Shown here: positions 47,101 through 58,551 of the stretch, piece after piece
How positions within the stretch are numbered: the stretch's first letter is position 1
Layout of the letters: every line of letters begins with the position of its first letter
Assembly (NCBI GenBank): GCA_001466705.2
Contig: LATX02000200.1
Location: 1,612,001-1,676,000, forward strand
Origin: Moniliophthora roreri
Taxonomy: Eukaryota > Basidiomycota > Agaricomycetes > Agaricales > Marasmiaceae
Length of the DNA stretch: 64,000 bases
Direction: 5' to 3'
The notes under the pieces: model-generated
Told to the model about the DNA's origin: nothing
The model's input: only the letters and a program-made list of their open reading frames with translations
Database searches by the model: none
Position numbers and translations under genes: made by a program

Positions 47101-47883
47101 AATGTTGTCCATATAGACAACACACCATCCTTTGTCAATGAAGTCGGAAAGTACATTGTTTATGAATGCTTGAAATGTGGTGGGCAAGTTACTAAGTCCA
47201 AAGAACATCACTGTTGGTTCGAAAAGTCCTTTGTTCATTTTGAAAGCGGCCTTCCATTGATCACCATCTTTGATCTGAACATTGTTATACCCATTCTGGA
47301 GGTCCAATTTGGTAAAAACTGTGGCCCCTTTCAACTTATCCAGTAGTTCAGATATGAGTGGCAATGGGTAGGCATTTTTGATTGTTCCTTTGTTGAGTTC
47401 CCTGTAATCCTGGGTTGGTCATAAAGCTTCTTTCTCCTTCTTTGCTACAAAGAAAAAAGGGGATGCTATTGGCGATTTTGACTTTCTAATATACTCTTTC
47501 CAGAGATTTTCCTCCAGAAATTTATCCTGTTCTTGCTGTTCTGCTGGACTAAGCAGGTAGAGCTTACAGTCTCTAGGAGCAAAGTCTGGTTTAAGCTTGA
47601 TCACATGGTTGTATGCTCAGGAAGGGGGAAAGTGTTCCGATTTTCCTTTTTCAAACCAGTGTCTGTATCCCTGAAGGTATAATGGGATCAATTTGTCAAT
47701 GCTTCTTTTGGTTTCTTCTTTTTGGTGTGCAAGTTCTTGAGACGTCATTGTCTTGGCTCCAATGAGTACTTCTGCTAGGGTAGTGTCCAGTATCCCTATG
47801 AATCATTTGATCTGGATCTTTCTCCTCGGGGGAAACTCTATTTCTCCCATTTCCCAATTGATTTTAGGATTGTGGAGTCTTAA
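44160..47883 (-). pseudogene. pol of gypsy element G2 (RT, RNase H, integrase, chromodomain)
   Basis: In minus-strand order: the protease end (RLHNPKINWEMGEIEFP) next to the G3 insertion, the RT start ([16 protein letters not shown]), RT core ([20 protein letters not shown] and [10 protein letters not shown]), RNase H (FVIEADTSKWATRAVL) and TQADTLS. After the 697-base CACTA-1 insert come RRSNEQ, the integrase (RDFWWPGMAKFIKSFVDGC, CTMDLITDLLE, AFYPQTDRETERVNQ) and VGQKVWLEGRN with a chromodomain-like end (EYEVDAIVGHRLKKRPREFL). The catalytic YMDD is YMDN, so RT would be dead even without the stops and the insert. Confidence 0.85.
45637..46333 (+). mobile_element. intact CACTA-1 miniature element (697 bases)
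   Basis: The inverted termini are CACTACATACGAGGTGTTC on the left and GAACACCTTGTACATAGTG on the right, with 3-base duplications ACA at 45634-45636 and 46334-46336. Removing it restores the gypsy pol frame (TQADTLS joined to RRSNEQ), which proves the borders. CACTA ends and a 3-base duplication place it in the CACTA (En/Spm) superfamily. It has no transposase frame. Confidence 0.88.
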
Positions 47884-48321
47884 TGTTATGTTACTTGTGC
47901 AGCAATGTCCACTCAACTACTTATGAAAGGTAGAACCCTTCGCAAGCAGTTCTCAAGTTCAAGTTCAAGTTCATTCAGCAGATGCTGAAGTTCAGAGTTC
48001 CTTCAGTCGTTGGCAATGACACAAGTATGTATAAACCAGGTCAAGCTGAGGACTTAGAGTCCTAGCTTGAGCGCTTAAATACGTTACAACCTGTCATGTA
48101 ATCTATGCTATGTAAACATCTGATGACTACAATGATATGGTAATAAATACCAACAACGTCAGGATATAGCTATTGTTCTGATAAGAAAAAGGGGTACAGG
48201 AAGGTGTAATAAGTCCAATGGAAGAAGAAGCATGGATGTTATAAGAGAGAAAAGGAGGCTGGGAAGGTGGACTTGTCTGATCAGAAAGGGAAGCATGGAA
48301 CAAAGTAAAGAAAACATAACA

Positions 48322-49770
48322 TTAGCCCCCGGTCAAGAGCAAAACTCTGTGTTGCCAACTCATGATTCTCCATCCCCGTAAAGTTCTGTGTTGTAATTGT
48401 ATGACGTATCTGGCATTTCATTGACGTTCCGAAGCACTGGTGTTGCTGGTACATCCAGGGTCGGCTGCCAACTGACAGTTACCTGTTCACTCACCAAAGG
48501 TGGTTCTGCAAACCTTTGCACCTTTTGTGGATCTGCTCCAATGAACAGGAAATCCGCGTCTCCTCTGCTGTTATGAATTGACTCCTCAGCACTCTCCTCC
48601 GAGATTCTCGTAATGGTCATCATCATAATAGCAATCATCTGGCAAAGAGTCTGGACTTGAACCAGACCCTCGGTGCACAATGCAGCGAGACCTTCATTGG
48701 TTAGGGCAGTGCCCAGACATATGTCCAGGTTGAGTCGTGAAGCATCACTGACACATGTACTGTGGGCAATTTCAGGTGAAATGGCGTTCCAGTCCACACA
48801 CAGGGCAGAGATGCAGTCAACGAGCAGAGTCATCGGGGTTGGGAGTGGAGTCGGAGGCCTCAAGCTCGGCATCAGTAGGTCTTCGTCGCTTAAGGGGGTT
48901 CGATTTTCTTGCTCCTCATCCTCAACCTCTTGCACCTGGGATGGGCCCTCCCTGCCAACTGTGGGGATTATCTCTACATCGGGGTGGAACTGATGCTTCA
49001 GGTGTCTGAAGACTTCTGGGGTCAGTGGTGGTCTGAGATGGGGATCTTCAATCAGGGGCGTCGTCGGTTGGCTTGACCTTAGGTTTGACATCAGGATTGG
49101 GAGTGGGGTCAGGATAAATGAGGGTGTTGTTAACAGAAGGTTCGGTGGACGTACGGGGAGTGGGGACAAGTCGCTCATCGAGAGTTTGGGGTTCTGAGGT
49201 GAGCCGAGTGAGGAGGCTCTGGGTGTCATTAATGTCGGGTCTGGGGTACCTGTTTCCATCAGTTCTCCTTCCAAGGTGGTCAATGAGACTGAAGGAGAGG
49301 GGATCAGGGTACTCTGACATTGCTTGGGGATCTGCGGGAGGCAGCATAGACAAGTGTGGGTGATAGGGAAACAACGACGGTACTGTAATGGGCCCTTCTA
49401 GCCTGATGTTGTAATTACAGGCATACATCACCTGGTTTGCAATCTCGAGACTGCAGCTTTCGATGATTCTTTCGAATAAGTGCTGTTGGGACTGTAAGAA
49501 AAAGAGGCTTTTGACCACGGGTTCCAATCAGTTGTGCTGATTACCAGCCGCTTGGATCTGATCATCATACTGTCCAGAATTGAAGAGATGGAGGAGCTGA
49601 TAGGGGTTCAGCTGGAGTCCATGTTGGTAGGTGATGTTTTCGCCATAGCGTCCTTCTCCAGACACAGTAGGAACTGGGCTCGAGCCTCTGGTCAGCTGGC
49701 TGTTAGAAGTAGAAGAGGAAGAGGAGAAGGTGGTTGCATTCAACATCAGTGTTAGACAATATTGGGGATG
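48322..49770 (-). pseudogene. ORF3 of gypsy element G3, with CCHC knuckle, broken
   Basis: The N-terminal part reads RYGENITYQHGLQLNPYQLL and HLFNSGQYDDQIQAA, then a stop, then LEPVVKSLFFLQSQQHLFER, ESCSLEIANQVMYACNYN and PYHPHLSM. A proline- and serine-rich linker and CPVCGLERHF with NCPQYMC follow; one stop lies inside the CX2CX4HX4C knuckle. The C-terminal end is NTELYGDGES. It is the best preserved of the three ORF3 copies. It is collinear with gag-pol and sits between the chromodomain and the 3' LTR. Confidence 0.7.
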
Positions 49771-49859
49771 GGGTCTTTTGGCTTCAACTTGTGTCTCTTT
49801 ATATAGTCCTTATAGAGGTCTAGACAGTTGACCATCCCTTCAGTCCTGACCCATCGGTT

Positions 49860-52800
49860 ATGGGATGAGTTGTAACCCGTGTACACCACAAGGAATTCTC
49901 AGGGTCGTTTCTTGGGTCTATGTCCTATGACCGCTTCCACTTCATATTCTTTGAACCCTTCTATCAGATCCGGAGGCAGTTCCATAAAACTGGGTCCATG
50001 GGCTTCTGTTTCCTTAAAGGGGGTAAGAAGGGTGGCATGGAAAACAGGGTGAATTTTCCATTGATGCGGTAATTCTAATCAGTACATGATGGGTCCCAGG
50101 ACTTCGAGAATCTTGAATGGTCCTTTCCGTTTAGGGGCAAGTTTTCTAGTTGGGTATCCTATAGCCAAGTTCTTTCCTTCTAACCACACTTTCTGTCCTA
50201 TGGTAAAGGTTTCCAGTTTCCGTTTTTCTTGTCGTAACATCTTCTGCTGTGCCAATTCCAGCAAACTAGTTGTTTCCTCTCTGATTCTTTTCAGTTCTTG
50301 GAGCCGCTCTTCAACTGATGGAATGTCAGTTCATTCGAATATTGTTGGGAAGGCCCTTGGGTGATACCCCATTATTATAAAGAAGGGGGAATTCTTGAGT
50401 ACTGAATGAGTCCAATTGTTGTGTGCAAATTCAGCTAGAGAGAGGTACTCTTTCCATTTCGTTTGCTCTTTTGAACAGAAGATGCAAAGGTAAACTTCGA
50501 TTTCCTGATTAACCCGTTCAGTTTCTCCATCTGTCTGTGGGTGAAAGGCCATGCTCATGGAATGTTTGATGGATAGTTGCCTTCCCATCTCTTGGAACAC
50601 TTCCGCTGCAAATCTGGGGTCTCGATTGGATATAATACGATCCGGCAGTCTGAAATGTTTGTATAGATGTTGGATTAATAATCCCGCTATTTCCATGGTG
50701 TCCAACTTCTTCATGCATGGTGTAAAAATTACCCCCTTTGTAGAGGAGTGGTCCACCACAACTAGAATAGAATCCTTGCTGTTGCATTCAGGTAGATCAG
50801 TGATCAGATCCATTGTGCAAACTTGGAAAGGGAAGGAATTCGGGGTTGGCTGTATCGGTTGGAGTGGTGTCTTAGTGGGGTGAGTGTTGATTTTTGACTG
50901 TTGGCATGGTATGCAGCCATCTACGAAGCTCTTGATGAATTTAGCCATTCCTGGCCACCAAAAATCACGTTGAACTTGTTCTAGTGTGTTCCATTGTCCC
51001 GGATGTCCCACCCCTGGAGTCTTATGGACCATCCTTACAACGTTCCGCCTCAACTTGGTGTTGTTTGGTATGTATATTCTTCCTCTGAAGAAGAGCAAGT
51101 CATTGTCGATCTTCCAATCAGACAGGGCGGATTTGATTGGTGGCATGCCTTGGTTCAACAGCTGTTCCAAGGCTGACTTGTGAAAGTCGTCCAGGCCCAA
51201 TCATTTCCTAATCTGGTCCGTCATTTCCAAATTGATTCCTTTGATGAAGAGCCAGTCCAGCAGCATGACAACATTGTCATTATCAGTGTCTTCATCTTTG
51301 CACTCGTTGCTTCGCTGAGAGAGGGCATCTGCTTGTGTGATTGATTTCCCTGGAACATGCACTAGGCCTAAATCAAATTCTGATAGGAATAAACTCCACC
51401 TTGCCTGTCATCGATTGAGTTTCTGAGCCGTTTTGAAGTAGGTGAGGTTCTTGTGATCTGAGAGGATCACTACCTTGTATTTTCCTCCTATCAGATAGTG
51501 TTGCCATTCTGTTAGTGCCTGAACTATTGCCAATAATTCGCAATCATAAATTTCATAGTTCCTTTCCGTTGGTGATAGTGATTTTGAAAGGTATCCACAT
51601 GGGTGCCATTCTCCATCTTTCCCTTGTTGATGGAGTACCGCTCCGGTAGCCCATTTGGAGGCATCCACTTCAATCACAAAAGGTTTGTTGGTGTCCAGCA
51701 TCATCAATACTGGTTCAGAAAGAAACTTCCTTTTGAGGAGATCAAAGGCGATCTGGCAGGCCATGGTCCATTCAAATTTCTGCGATTTCTTCGTGAGATT
51801 GTTCAGCGGTTGAGTAAGTTGTGTGTATCTCCCGATGAACTTCCTGTAGAAGTTCCTGAACCCCAGGAAAGCATGTACTCCTTTCACAGTCTTTGGCAGT
51901 TCCCATTCTGCTATGCCTGCCAGCTTTATGGGGTCCGTAGTGACATAACCCAGCCAAATTACCATCCCTAAGAATACGACCTCTGTGACATCAAACTTGC
52001 ATTTCTCGGGCTTAAAATAGAGATCATGTTTCTGGATCTGGTGCATTAACCTCTCAGTTTGTTCTTGGTGGTCAGCTTCATTCGTGGAAAATAGAAGGAT
52101 GTCATCCATGTAAACAACACACCACCCCTCATCAATAAAGTCAGAAAGGATGTCGTTCATAAATGCTTGGAAGGTCACCAGCAAATTGCTGAGTCTGAAG
52201 AACATAATGGTTGGTTTGAATAGCCCTTGATTTGTCTTGAATGCAGCCTTCCATTGGTCTCCATCTTTGATCCTTACATTGTTGTACCCGTTCCTTAGGT
52301 CCAACTTAGTAAAGATGTTTGGTCCTTTTAATTTGTCTAACAGCTCCAATATAAGAGGTAGCGGGTACACATTCTTTACTGTCCCTTTGTTCAGTTCCCA
52401 ATAATCCTGTGTTGGCTGTAATGCTCCCTTCTCCTTCTTGGCAATGAAGAAGAACGGGGAGGCCATTGGCGACTTCGATTTTCGAATGTACCCTTTTCAT
52501 AAATTTTCTTCTAAGAACTTGTCCTGCTCCACCTGTTCTGCCAGACTTAGAGGATAGAGTTTACAATTCCAAGGCACAAAATCCAGTTGTAATTCAATGG
52601 CATGATCATAGGATCTAGAAGGGGGAAATCATTCTGCTCTCCCCTTCTCGAAACAATCTCGATACCCCTGAAGATAAAATGGAATTAATTCATCTATGTC
52701 CTTCTTTGCTTCTTGTTGCTGATGTGCCAACTCCTGCAAAGCTGTGATCTTGGCTCCTATGAGAACTTCTTCCAGGGTGTTGTTGAGTATTCCTTTGAAT

Positions 52801-53255
52801 CTTTTGATTTGGAGTTTCCACCTCAGCACAAACTTCATTTCTCCAGTTTCCCAGTCGATCTGGGGGTTGTGATGGTGTAGCCACAGGAGCCCTAAAATCA
52901 TTTCCTCATCTTCTATGCCTGATATCATAAAGTTTTCCCTGAACTCCTTTCCTGCTATCTTGAATTCTAGTTCTACCACATGGGAGATCCATGTGGTCTT
53001 GTTCAGGGTTCTGTCTACATTGAACACCTTGATCTTCTCTGGGAGTTGGACCCATCGTTTTCCTAATCTCCGGGCCAATGCAGTACTGATAAATTGTCCT
53101 CCTGCTCCCGAGTCTAGTAATGCTTGCATTTCGATGATTTGTTCTCCCACCTTGTACTGCAGAGGAATATGCATAGAATTACAATCCATTTTAGCTAGTA
53201 CAAAGTGTGAAATGACAACAGGCAGTAGAGACATTGTCCTCTTCTGCCGCTTCAA
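49860..53255 (-). pseudogene. protease-pol of gypsy element G3
   Basis: Order on the minus strand: retropepsin (QALLDSGAGGQFISTALARR and MILGLLWLHHHN), reverse transcriptase ([46 protein letters not shown]), RNase H ([20 protein letters not shown] and [15 protein letters not shown]), the integrase HHCC region (HKTPGVGHPGQ, then CIPCQQSK), the DDE core (CTMDLITDLPE, ISNRDPRFAAEVFQEM, HPQTDGETERVNQE) and an integrase tail (IGQKVWLEGKN) with a chromodomain-like end near 49880-50080. The catalytic YMDD is intact here. Stops occur at about 52500 and 51200 and in the tail. Confidence 0.88.
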
Positions 53256-54650
53256 AAACCCTCATTTTCTATAAGATCAATCAGAATGTTCTTCTCTTCT
53301 TCTGTCTGGTCGTTTACCAATGCTTTGATCTTGGCAAACCATTCTTCCTTCGTGAGCTTCCTCGGTTCTTCCTTCTTCCTCTCTTCTTTTTTCAGCGCAT
53401 CCAGACAGTCTCTAATTTGGTGTCCTCCTCTTCTGCATCGGAAACATAACCCTTTAGCCATATATTCCTTTCGATCAATCTCCGAGATCTGTTTGATAGC
53501 GACATCTTCCTTCTTTCAGAAGGTTCAGTGCGTTTTCCTTCTGTTATCTTCATCCCATGTCTTTCCATATTCCATAGCCTGTTTGTAGCCTTCATCAAAA
53601 AGTATGGTGGCATTCATCCAGTCCTTAATAGTAGTGGGAGCACCTTCTGGTCAGGTCATAATCTTCAGTACCAGACTTTTCAGCAATCCCCGTTTGAAGG
53701 CTACAATCTGCACAGCGTTGTTATATCCTGTTTGTTTGGCTAAATACAAGAACTGGTATGTATATTTGTCGGCTCTGTCCTTCATCTTCAAATCTCGGAG
53801 CTTTAACTGGGCTTCCAAGGCTGTATCAAGGGGTTCAAATGACATTTTGAAATCCTCAATGAAGTCTCCCCATGAGACCTTTTCTGCTTCTGGATCAAAC
53901 GCAAGTAGAAGGTCTGTCTTGTCATTCTTCCAAAATTCTCCCGGTCCATCAGTCATGTAGGAGAGGAGGAAAAGCTTCTTGGTCTGATCATTAGGGAATG
54001 TTTTGGGGTTAAGAGCGATGTACAGTAGTACTTCTCAGAGGAACTTCTTCGCCTCCTTTCGGTGTCCTGGGAAGGCTCTTGGTAGTGCTGCCTTTACTTC
54101 TTTCTCCACTGGTACCACCTGTATAGGCACTGTGGTGCTAATTACTGCTTCTTCTGCTGCTGTTTCTACCTTGGGTCTGCTTCCCGACGGCTTCTTATCT
54201 TCTGACATTTCTTCAAGCTGGGGCTGTTTTGTTGATCTGGAGCTGTTCTTTAATGCATGGAGGAGACGCTGAAAGAGGTCTAGATCCTCCGCTAAGGTCA
54301 AAGAGGTAGTAAATGTATCCGACTCGAATTCCTTTGGTGTCGTAGGCAGTGTTGCTTCTTCAGATCTGTTCTTTCCTGATCCAGTGATGATGGATGAGGG
54401 GATCAAGGTTCTCCTTGTTTCGGGGTCTGTGCTTGGTATCTCTGTTGGTGGTAGACTCGTTAGCAATGGCAATGGCAAGCTGGTTAGCAGTCCCCTGTGG
54501 GATGCCTGGGTTAATGGTGGGATCGCTCATCCACCAGGATTCAATATGGATTGGGTTTGTAATCCACACTGGCGCTCTTCTGCTTCTGCGATGTCCTTTT
54601 CAACCTGGGATTCCATTTGTGGTGGCGTCTTGTTCTTCTAGATGATGCCT
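53252..54650 (-). pseudogene. gag of gypsy element G3
   Basis: The minus-strand frames carry a charged N-terminal part, then the retrotransposon gag domain (DGPGEFWKNDKTDLLLAF, WGDFIEDFKMSFEPLDTALE, KYTYQFLYLAKQTGYN) and a CCHC knuckle, CFRCRRGGHQIRDC. Stops and shifts separate them. The knuckle frame overlaps the start of the protease-pol region by a few bases. Confidence 0.8.
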
Positions 54651-54674
54651 AAACCTTGATAGGTCAGCAATCGA

Positions 54675-54686
54675 TCAGCTTGACCT
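54675..54686 (-). other. predicted primer binding site of G3, complementary to its own LTR
   Basis: Two bases inside the 5' LTR edge, the + strand reads TCAGCTTGACCT. Its exact reverse complement AGGTCAAGCTGA lies inside the LTR at 54843-54854, about 30 bases after a TATTTAA box when read on the minus strand. This is the layout of a self-primed (Tf1-like) element. Confidence 0.6.
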
Positions 54687-55126
54687 TGTGTTACATTACT
54701 TGCGCAGCAACGTCCACTAAACTACTTATGAAAGATAGAACCCTTTGCAAGCAGTTCTCAAGTTCAAGTTCAAGTTCATTCAGCAGATGCTGAAGTTCAG
54801 AGTTCCTTCAGTCATTGGCAATGACACAAGTATGTATAAACCAGGTCAAGCTGAGGACTTAGAGTCCTAGCTTGAGCGCTTAAATATGTTACAACCTGTC
54901 ATGTAATCTATGCTATGTAAACATCTGATGACTATGATGATATGGTAATAAATACTGACAACGTCGGGATATAGCTATTGTTCTGATAAGAAAAAAGGGT
55001 ACAGGAAGGTGTAATAAGTCTGATGGAAGAAGAAGGATGGATGTTATAAGAGAGAAAAGGGGGCTGGGAAGGTGGACTTGTCCAATCAGAAAGGGAAGCA
55101 TGGAACAAAGTAAAGAAAACATAACA

Positions 55127-56893
55127 CTTAACCAAGGAAGTCCTAGAATCATTTCTTCTTCTCTGATTCCCAATATCAGAAAGTTCTCTTTGAAGGTCTT
55201 TCCTTGTATCTGGAACTTGACTTCAACCACATGTGATATCCAAGTGGTTTTGTTTGGGGTTCCATCTACATTGAATACCTTGATGTGCTCTGGAAGTTTT
55301 TCCCATTTCTTCCCTAGCTTCCTAGCCAATGTTGGGCTAATGAATCTTCCTCCTGCTCCAGAGTCCAGTAACACTTTGGTGTTGACAGTTTGGTTTCCCA
55401 CTTTATATTGCAGAGGAAGGTGCATAGAATTGCAATTGATTTTAGCTAATACAAAGTGTGAAATGATTACAGGTGGTAAAGATGTCGTCCTTTTCCACCA
55501 CTTCAAAAACCTGTTTGTTCCATGAGGTCCAGGAGTTGGTTCTTTTCCTCATCTGTTTGCTCGTTCACCAGAGCCTGAATCTTTGCAAATCTTTCTTCCT
55601 TTATCAGCTTCTTTGTTTCCTCCTTTTTTGCTTCTTTCCCTTTTACCCCATCCAGACAATCCCTAATGCAGTGGCCATTCCTTCCACACTGGAAGCAAAG
55701 TCCTTTGGCTATGTACTCCTTTTTATCGAGTTCTGTAATCTTCTTCACCGTGGTCCCTTCCTTTTTCCAGAAAGCACACTGAGGTTTCCTTCTGTTTTCT
55801 TCATCCCAGACCCTTCCATATTCCACTGCCTGTTTGTAACTTTCATCAAACAGGATTGCTGCATCCATCCAGTCTTTTATCATTTCCAGTTTTCCTTCAG
55901 GTCAGGTCATAATCTTCAGCATGAGGCTTCTTGGCAGTTCTCATTTGAAGGCCTCAACTTGAGCCACATCATTATATCCAATCTGTTTGGCCAAATAGGT
56001 GAACTGGTATGTATATTCGTTGGCTCTCTCCTTCATCTTCAGATCTCTGAGTTTCATCTGAGCTTCCAGAGCGGTATCTAGTGGTTCAAAGGATGTCTTG
56101 AAATCCTCAATGAATGCGCTCCATGTGACCTTTTCAGCTTCTTTTTCATTTGCTAACAAAAGGTCTGTCTTCTTGTTCTTCCAGAATTCTCCAGGTCTAT
56201 CCGTCATGTACAACAATAGAAAGAGTTTCTTCATTCTGTCACTCATAAAGGTTTTGGGGTTAAGGGTGATATACAGGAGGACTTCTCTAAGGAACCTTTT
56301 GGCTTCCTTTCATTGTCCTGTGAATGCTACTATCTGTACAGGCACCATGGTGCTTATCTTCATTTCTTCCACCTCCAGTTCTATCTTTGGTCTGCTTTCC
56401 AATAGTTTCTTATCCTCAGCCATTTCCTCAATCTGGGGTTTTTTCTTCAATCTGGGGCTGTTCTTGAGTGCTGTGAGAAGTCTTTTGAAGGGGTCTTGTT
56501 CCTCTACTAATGGAGAGGAGGTGATGAATATATCCAAGCCTTCCTTCTTTGATGTATGCTGAGAGGTACTGTTGGCAGAGTCTTTCTCTTCTGATCCAAC
56601 TGTGGTGAATAATAGGGTCAAGGTTTTCTTTGTTCCTGTTGGTTCTGTGGCAATCTTGGTTGGAGGATGACTCTCCAGCAATGGCGACTGCAAGGGCGTC
56701 AGGAGCTCTCTGTGGGATGCTCTGGTTAACAGTGGGATCACTCATCCACCTGGGTTCGATATCGACTGGGTTTGTAATCCATGCCGCTGTTCTTCCACTT
56801 CTGTGATGTCCTGTTCTAGCTGCCGTTCTGTCTTTGGAGGCACCGTAGCTTCTTCATAGGTGATGCCTAAACCTCGAGAGGTTGGCAATCAAT
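55127..56893 (-). pseudogene. gag and protease start of gypsy element G2
   Basis: Minus-strand pieces in order: an N-terminal part (MSDPTVNQSIPQRAPDALAV), a gag domain (DRPGEFWKNKKTDLLLANEK, WSAFIEDFKTSFEPLDTALE, YTYQFTYLAKQIGYND), a knuckle CFQCGRNGHCIRDC, and a retropepsin start (KVLLDSGAGGRFISPTLARK) that runs to MILGLPWL and is cut by the G3 LTR. The protease continues at 47883. Confidence 0.82.
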
Positions 56894-56904
56894 TAGCTTG
56901 ACCT
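56894..56904 (-). other. predicted primer binding site of G2, complementary to its own LTR
   Basis: The + strand reads TAGCTTGACCT two bases before the LTR. The reverse complement AGGTCAAGCTA lies in the same LTR at 57053-57063. It differs from the G3 site by one base, and the LTR partner differs in the matching way. Confidence 0.6.
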
Positions 56905-57334
56905 TGTGTTACGTTACTCGCACAGCAACATCACTACTAACTTCGACAGGAGACAAGTCAAAGTAGCTTCAAGTTCAAGTTTGAGTTCGTTCAATGGTTG
57001 TTGAAGTTCAGAGGTCCTTATCATTGCTCAAACACAAGTTATAGAATTAATTAGGTCAAGCTAGAGATCCTGTCTCTGCTTGAGCACTTAAATAAGTACA
57101 ACCGAACTAGTTTCTACCATATCTGTATACAGCAATGAGGTCAGTGATTGTTAATAAATAGCAATGGCATTGGCATATAAGAAGTACAGTAGAGAGGAAA
57201 AAAGGGGGTGGGGATAGTGTATAGGTCCAATGGAAGGGGAAGCATGTTATGTCAGAGAGGAAAAAGGGGGCTGGGAAGGTGTAATAAGTCTGAGGAAAAA
57301 GAGAAGCATGTGGAAATGACGGGATAATGTAACA

Positions 57335-58551
57335 TATATGGTGGCAATGGTAATGGTTGTATGGCTATTGTATCTGTACCAGCAAGCCATTTTCCATTCT
57401 ATGTATGGTATGGTAGATGGTATGGGTCATCAGCAAAAACCGTGTAGTGCTATAATGGGTTCTCTAGAGTTTATAATCAACCTGCAGGATATTATAACCC
57501 TTAAAACCAGTCATAACTCCCACAAACCAGGCCACAACCAGGTTATAATCCCCCTGGAGCTAGGTTATAGCACTTTCCAGTTTTTGCTGATGGTTGACAC
57601 TGTCTTGACAGCCATATGTATGGCTGTGTATAGGCTGGAGAAATTGTTGCTAGTTTGATGCCAGATATTTGCAGAAAATGAAACTAAATGTTGTTGGCCA
57701 TCCAAGGAAATGATTTGCTTCATTATACAGAGCCTTGGGAGTTGCTTGGGAAAGTCTGACACTGTTCTGTGGGTGCCATTGAAGCCTACCAACCTCATTG
57801 TTTGCTCACCCTACCACTCCAGAACATCATAGAAGTACTGGAAGGACCTCACTGGGACTTGAAGGGGGTATAATGTGTTTGAGAGGTGTATTCCTAAATT
57901 CTGACATCATAAGCCTGCTCTGACCCCATACCTGGTCTCCATAGCCCTATAGCAGTCATCTCCACCTTTGCAGGCAACCCCAGAGTGTTCTAGAGCATGC
58001 TCCCAGTGATTTGTGCTGTATGCCTAGTGTGCACCTACAGAAAACTGTACAATATGGCTGTCAAAACCATTACTATATCTGATACTCCCAAAGAATTTCC
58101 CTGTACAGTATAGTGACAGAGAAATTGTATCTGTCAAGGAACCATAAAGTGTACAGTCATAACTGTATACAGTTACAGTGAACAGCTCTAAGCCAGACAC
58201 AATCCATAATACTCTATTTCTTGCCCCTATGCCACAATCCTCTACTGTTAAGCTACACATAATAGTGGCACTGCTCACATGAGCACAGTTTAGAACTAAG
58301 TTAGATAGAATTTTGGTGTATCCTGCCCATGCATCTTAGCACTAGTTTGCTTGCAACATGTCAAAATACAGAAACCAAAAAAAAAAAAAGGCCCAGGCAG
58401 CATATCTCATCTGCAGTAAGAGCCTGTTCAGATAATCCTGGCATTTGCTCACTGGTGCCAGGATGCAGCAAGGGAAAATTCCTGTGTGTCTGCACTGCCA
58501 CTCACACACTGATTTCTAGATAATAAATATATCAATAAAAACCTTTTTGTA
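57335..58551. other. non-coding repeat-derived DNA with GGTTATA motifs
   Basis: From about 57450 to 57570 there are several GTTATAATC, AACCCTTAAAACC and GGTTATAG motifs on both strands, like the subterminal parts of a DNA transposon. A run of A bases stands near 58377. No gene was found. Confidence 0.4.

Larger units (their letters stand above)
47884..55126 (-). mobile_element. Ty3/gypsy element G3 nested in G2 (7243 bases)
   Basis: LTRs of 438 bases stand at 47884-48321 and 54689-55126. The 5-base duplication CTTAA (47879-47883 and 55127-55131) is perfect, and removing G3 restores the G2 protease frame (GLPWL joined to RLHNPK). On the minus strand it carries gag, protease, RT, RNase H, integrase, a chromodomain-like end and ORF3. 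Stops are scattered through it, so it is dead but nearly full length. The polypurine tract in reverse is AGCCCCCGGTCAAG, next to the left LTR. Confidence 0.92.
41105..57334 (-). mobile_element. Ty3/gypsy chromovirus-type element G2 (outer, interrupted)
   Basis: The left LTR is 41105-41532 (again at 42231-42658 by overlap) and the right LTR is 56907-57334, 428 bases each and both TG..CA. Flanks read TATAC on the left and TATAT on the right, a near target duplication. On the minus strand the order is 5' LTR, primer site, gag, protease, reverse transcriptase, RNase H, integrase, chromodomain-like end, ORF3, polypurine tract and 3' LTR. G3 interrupts the protease gene and a CACTA-1 element interrupts pol. 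Confidence 0.85.
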
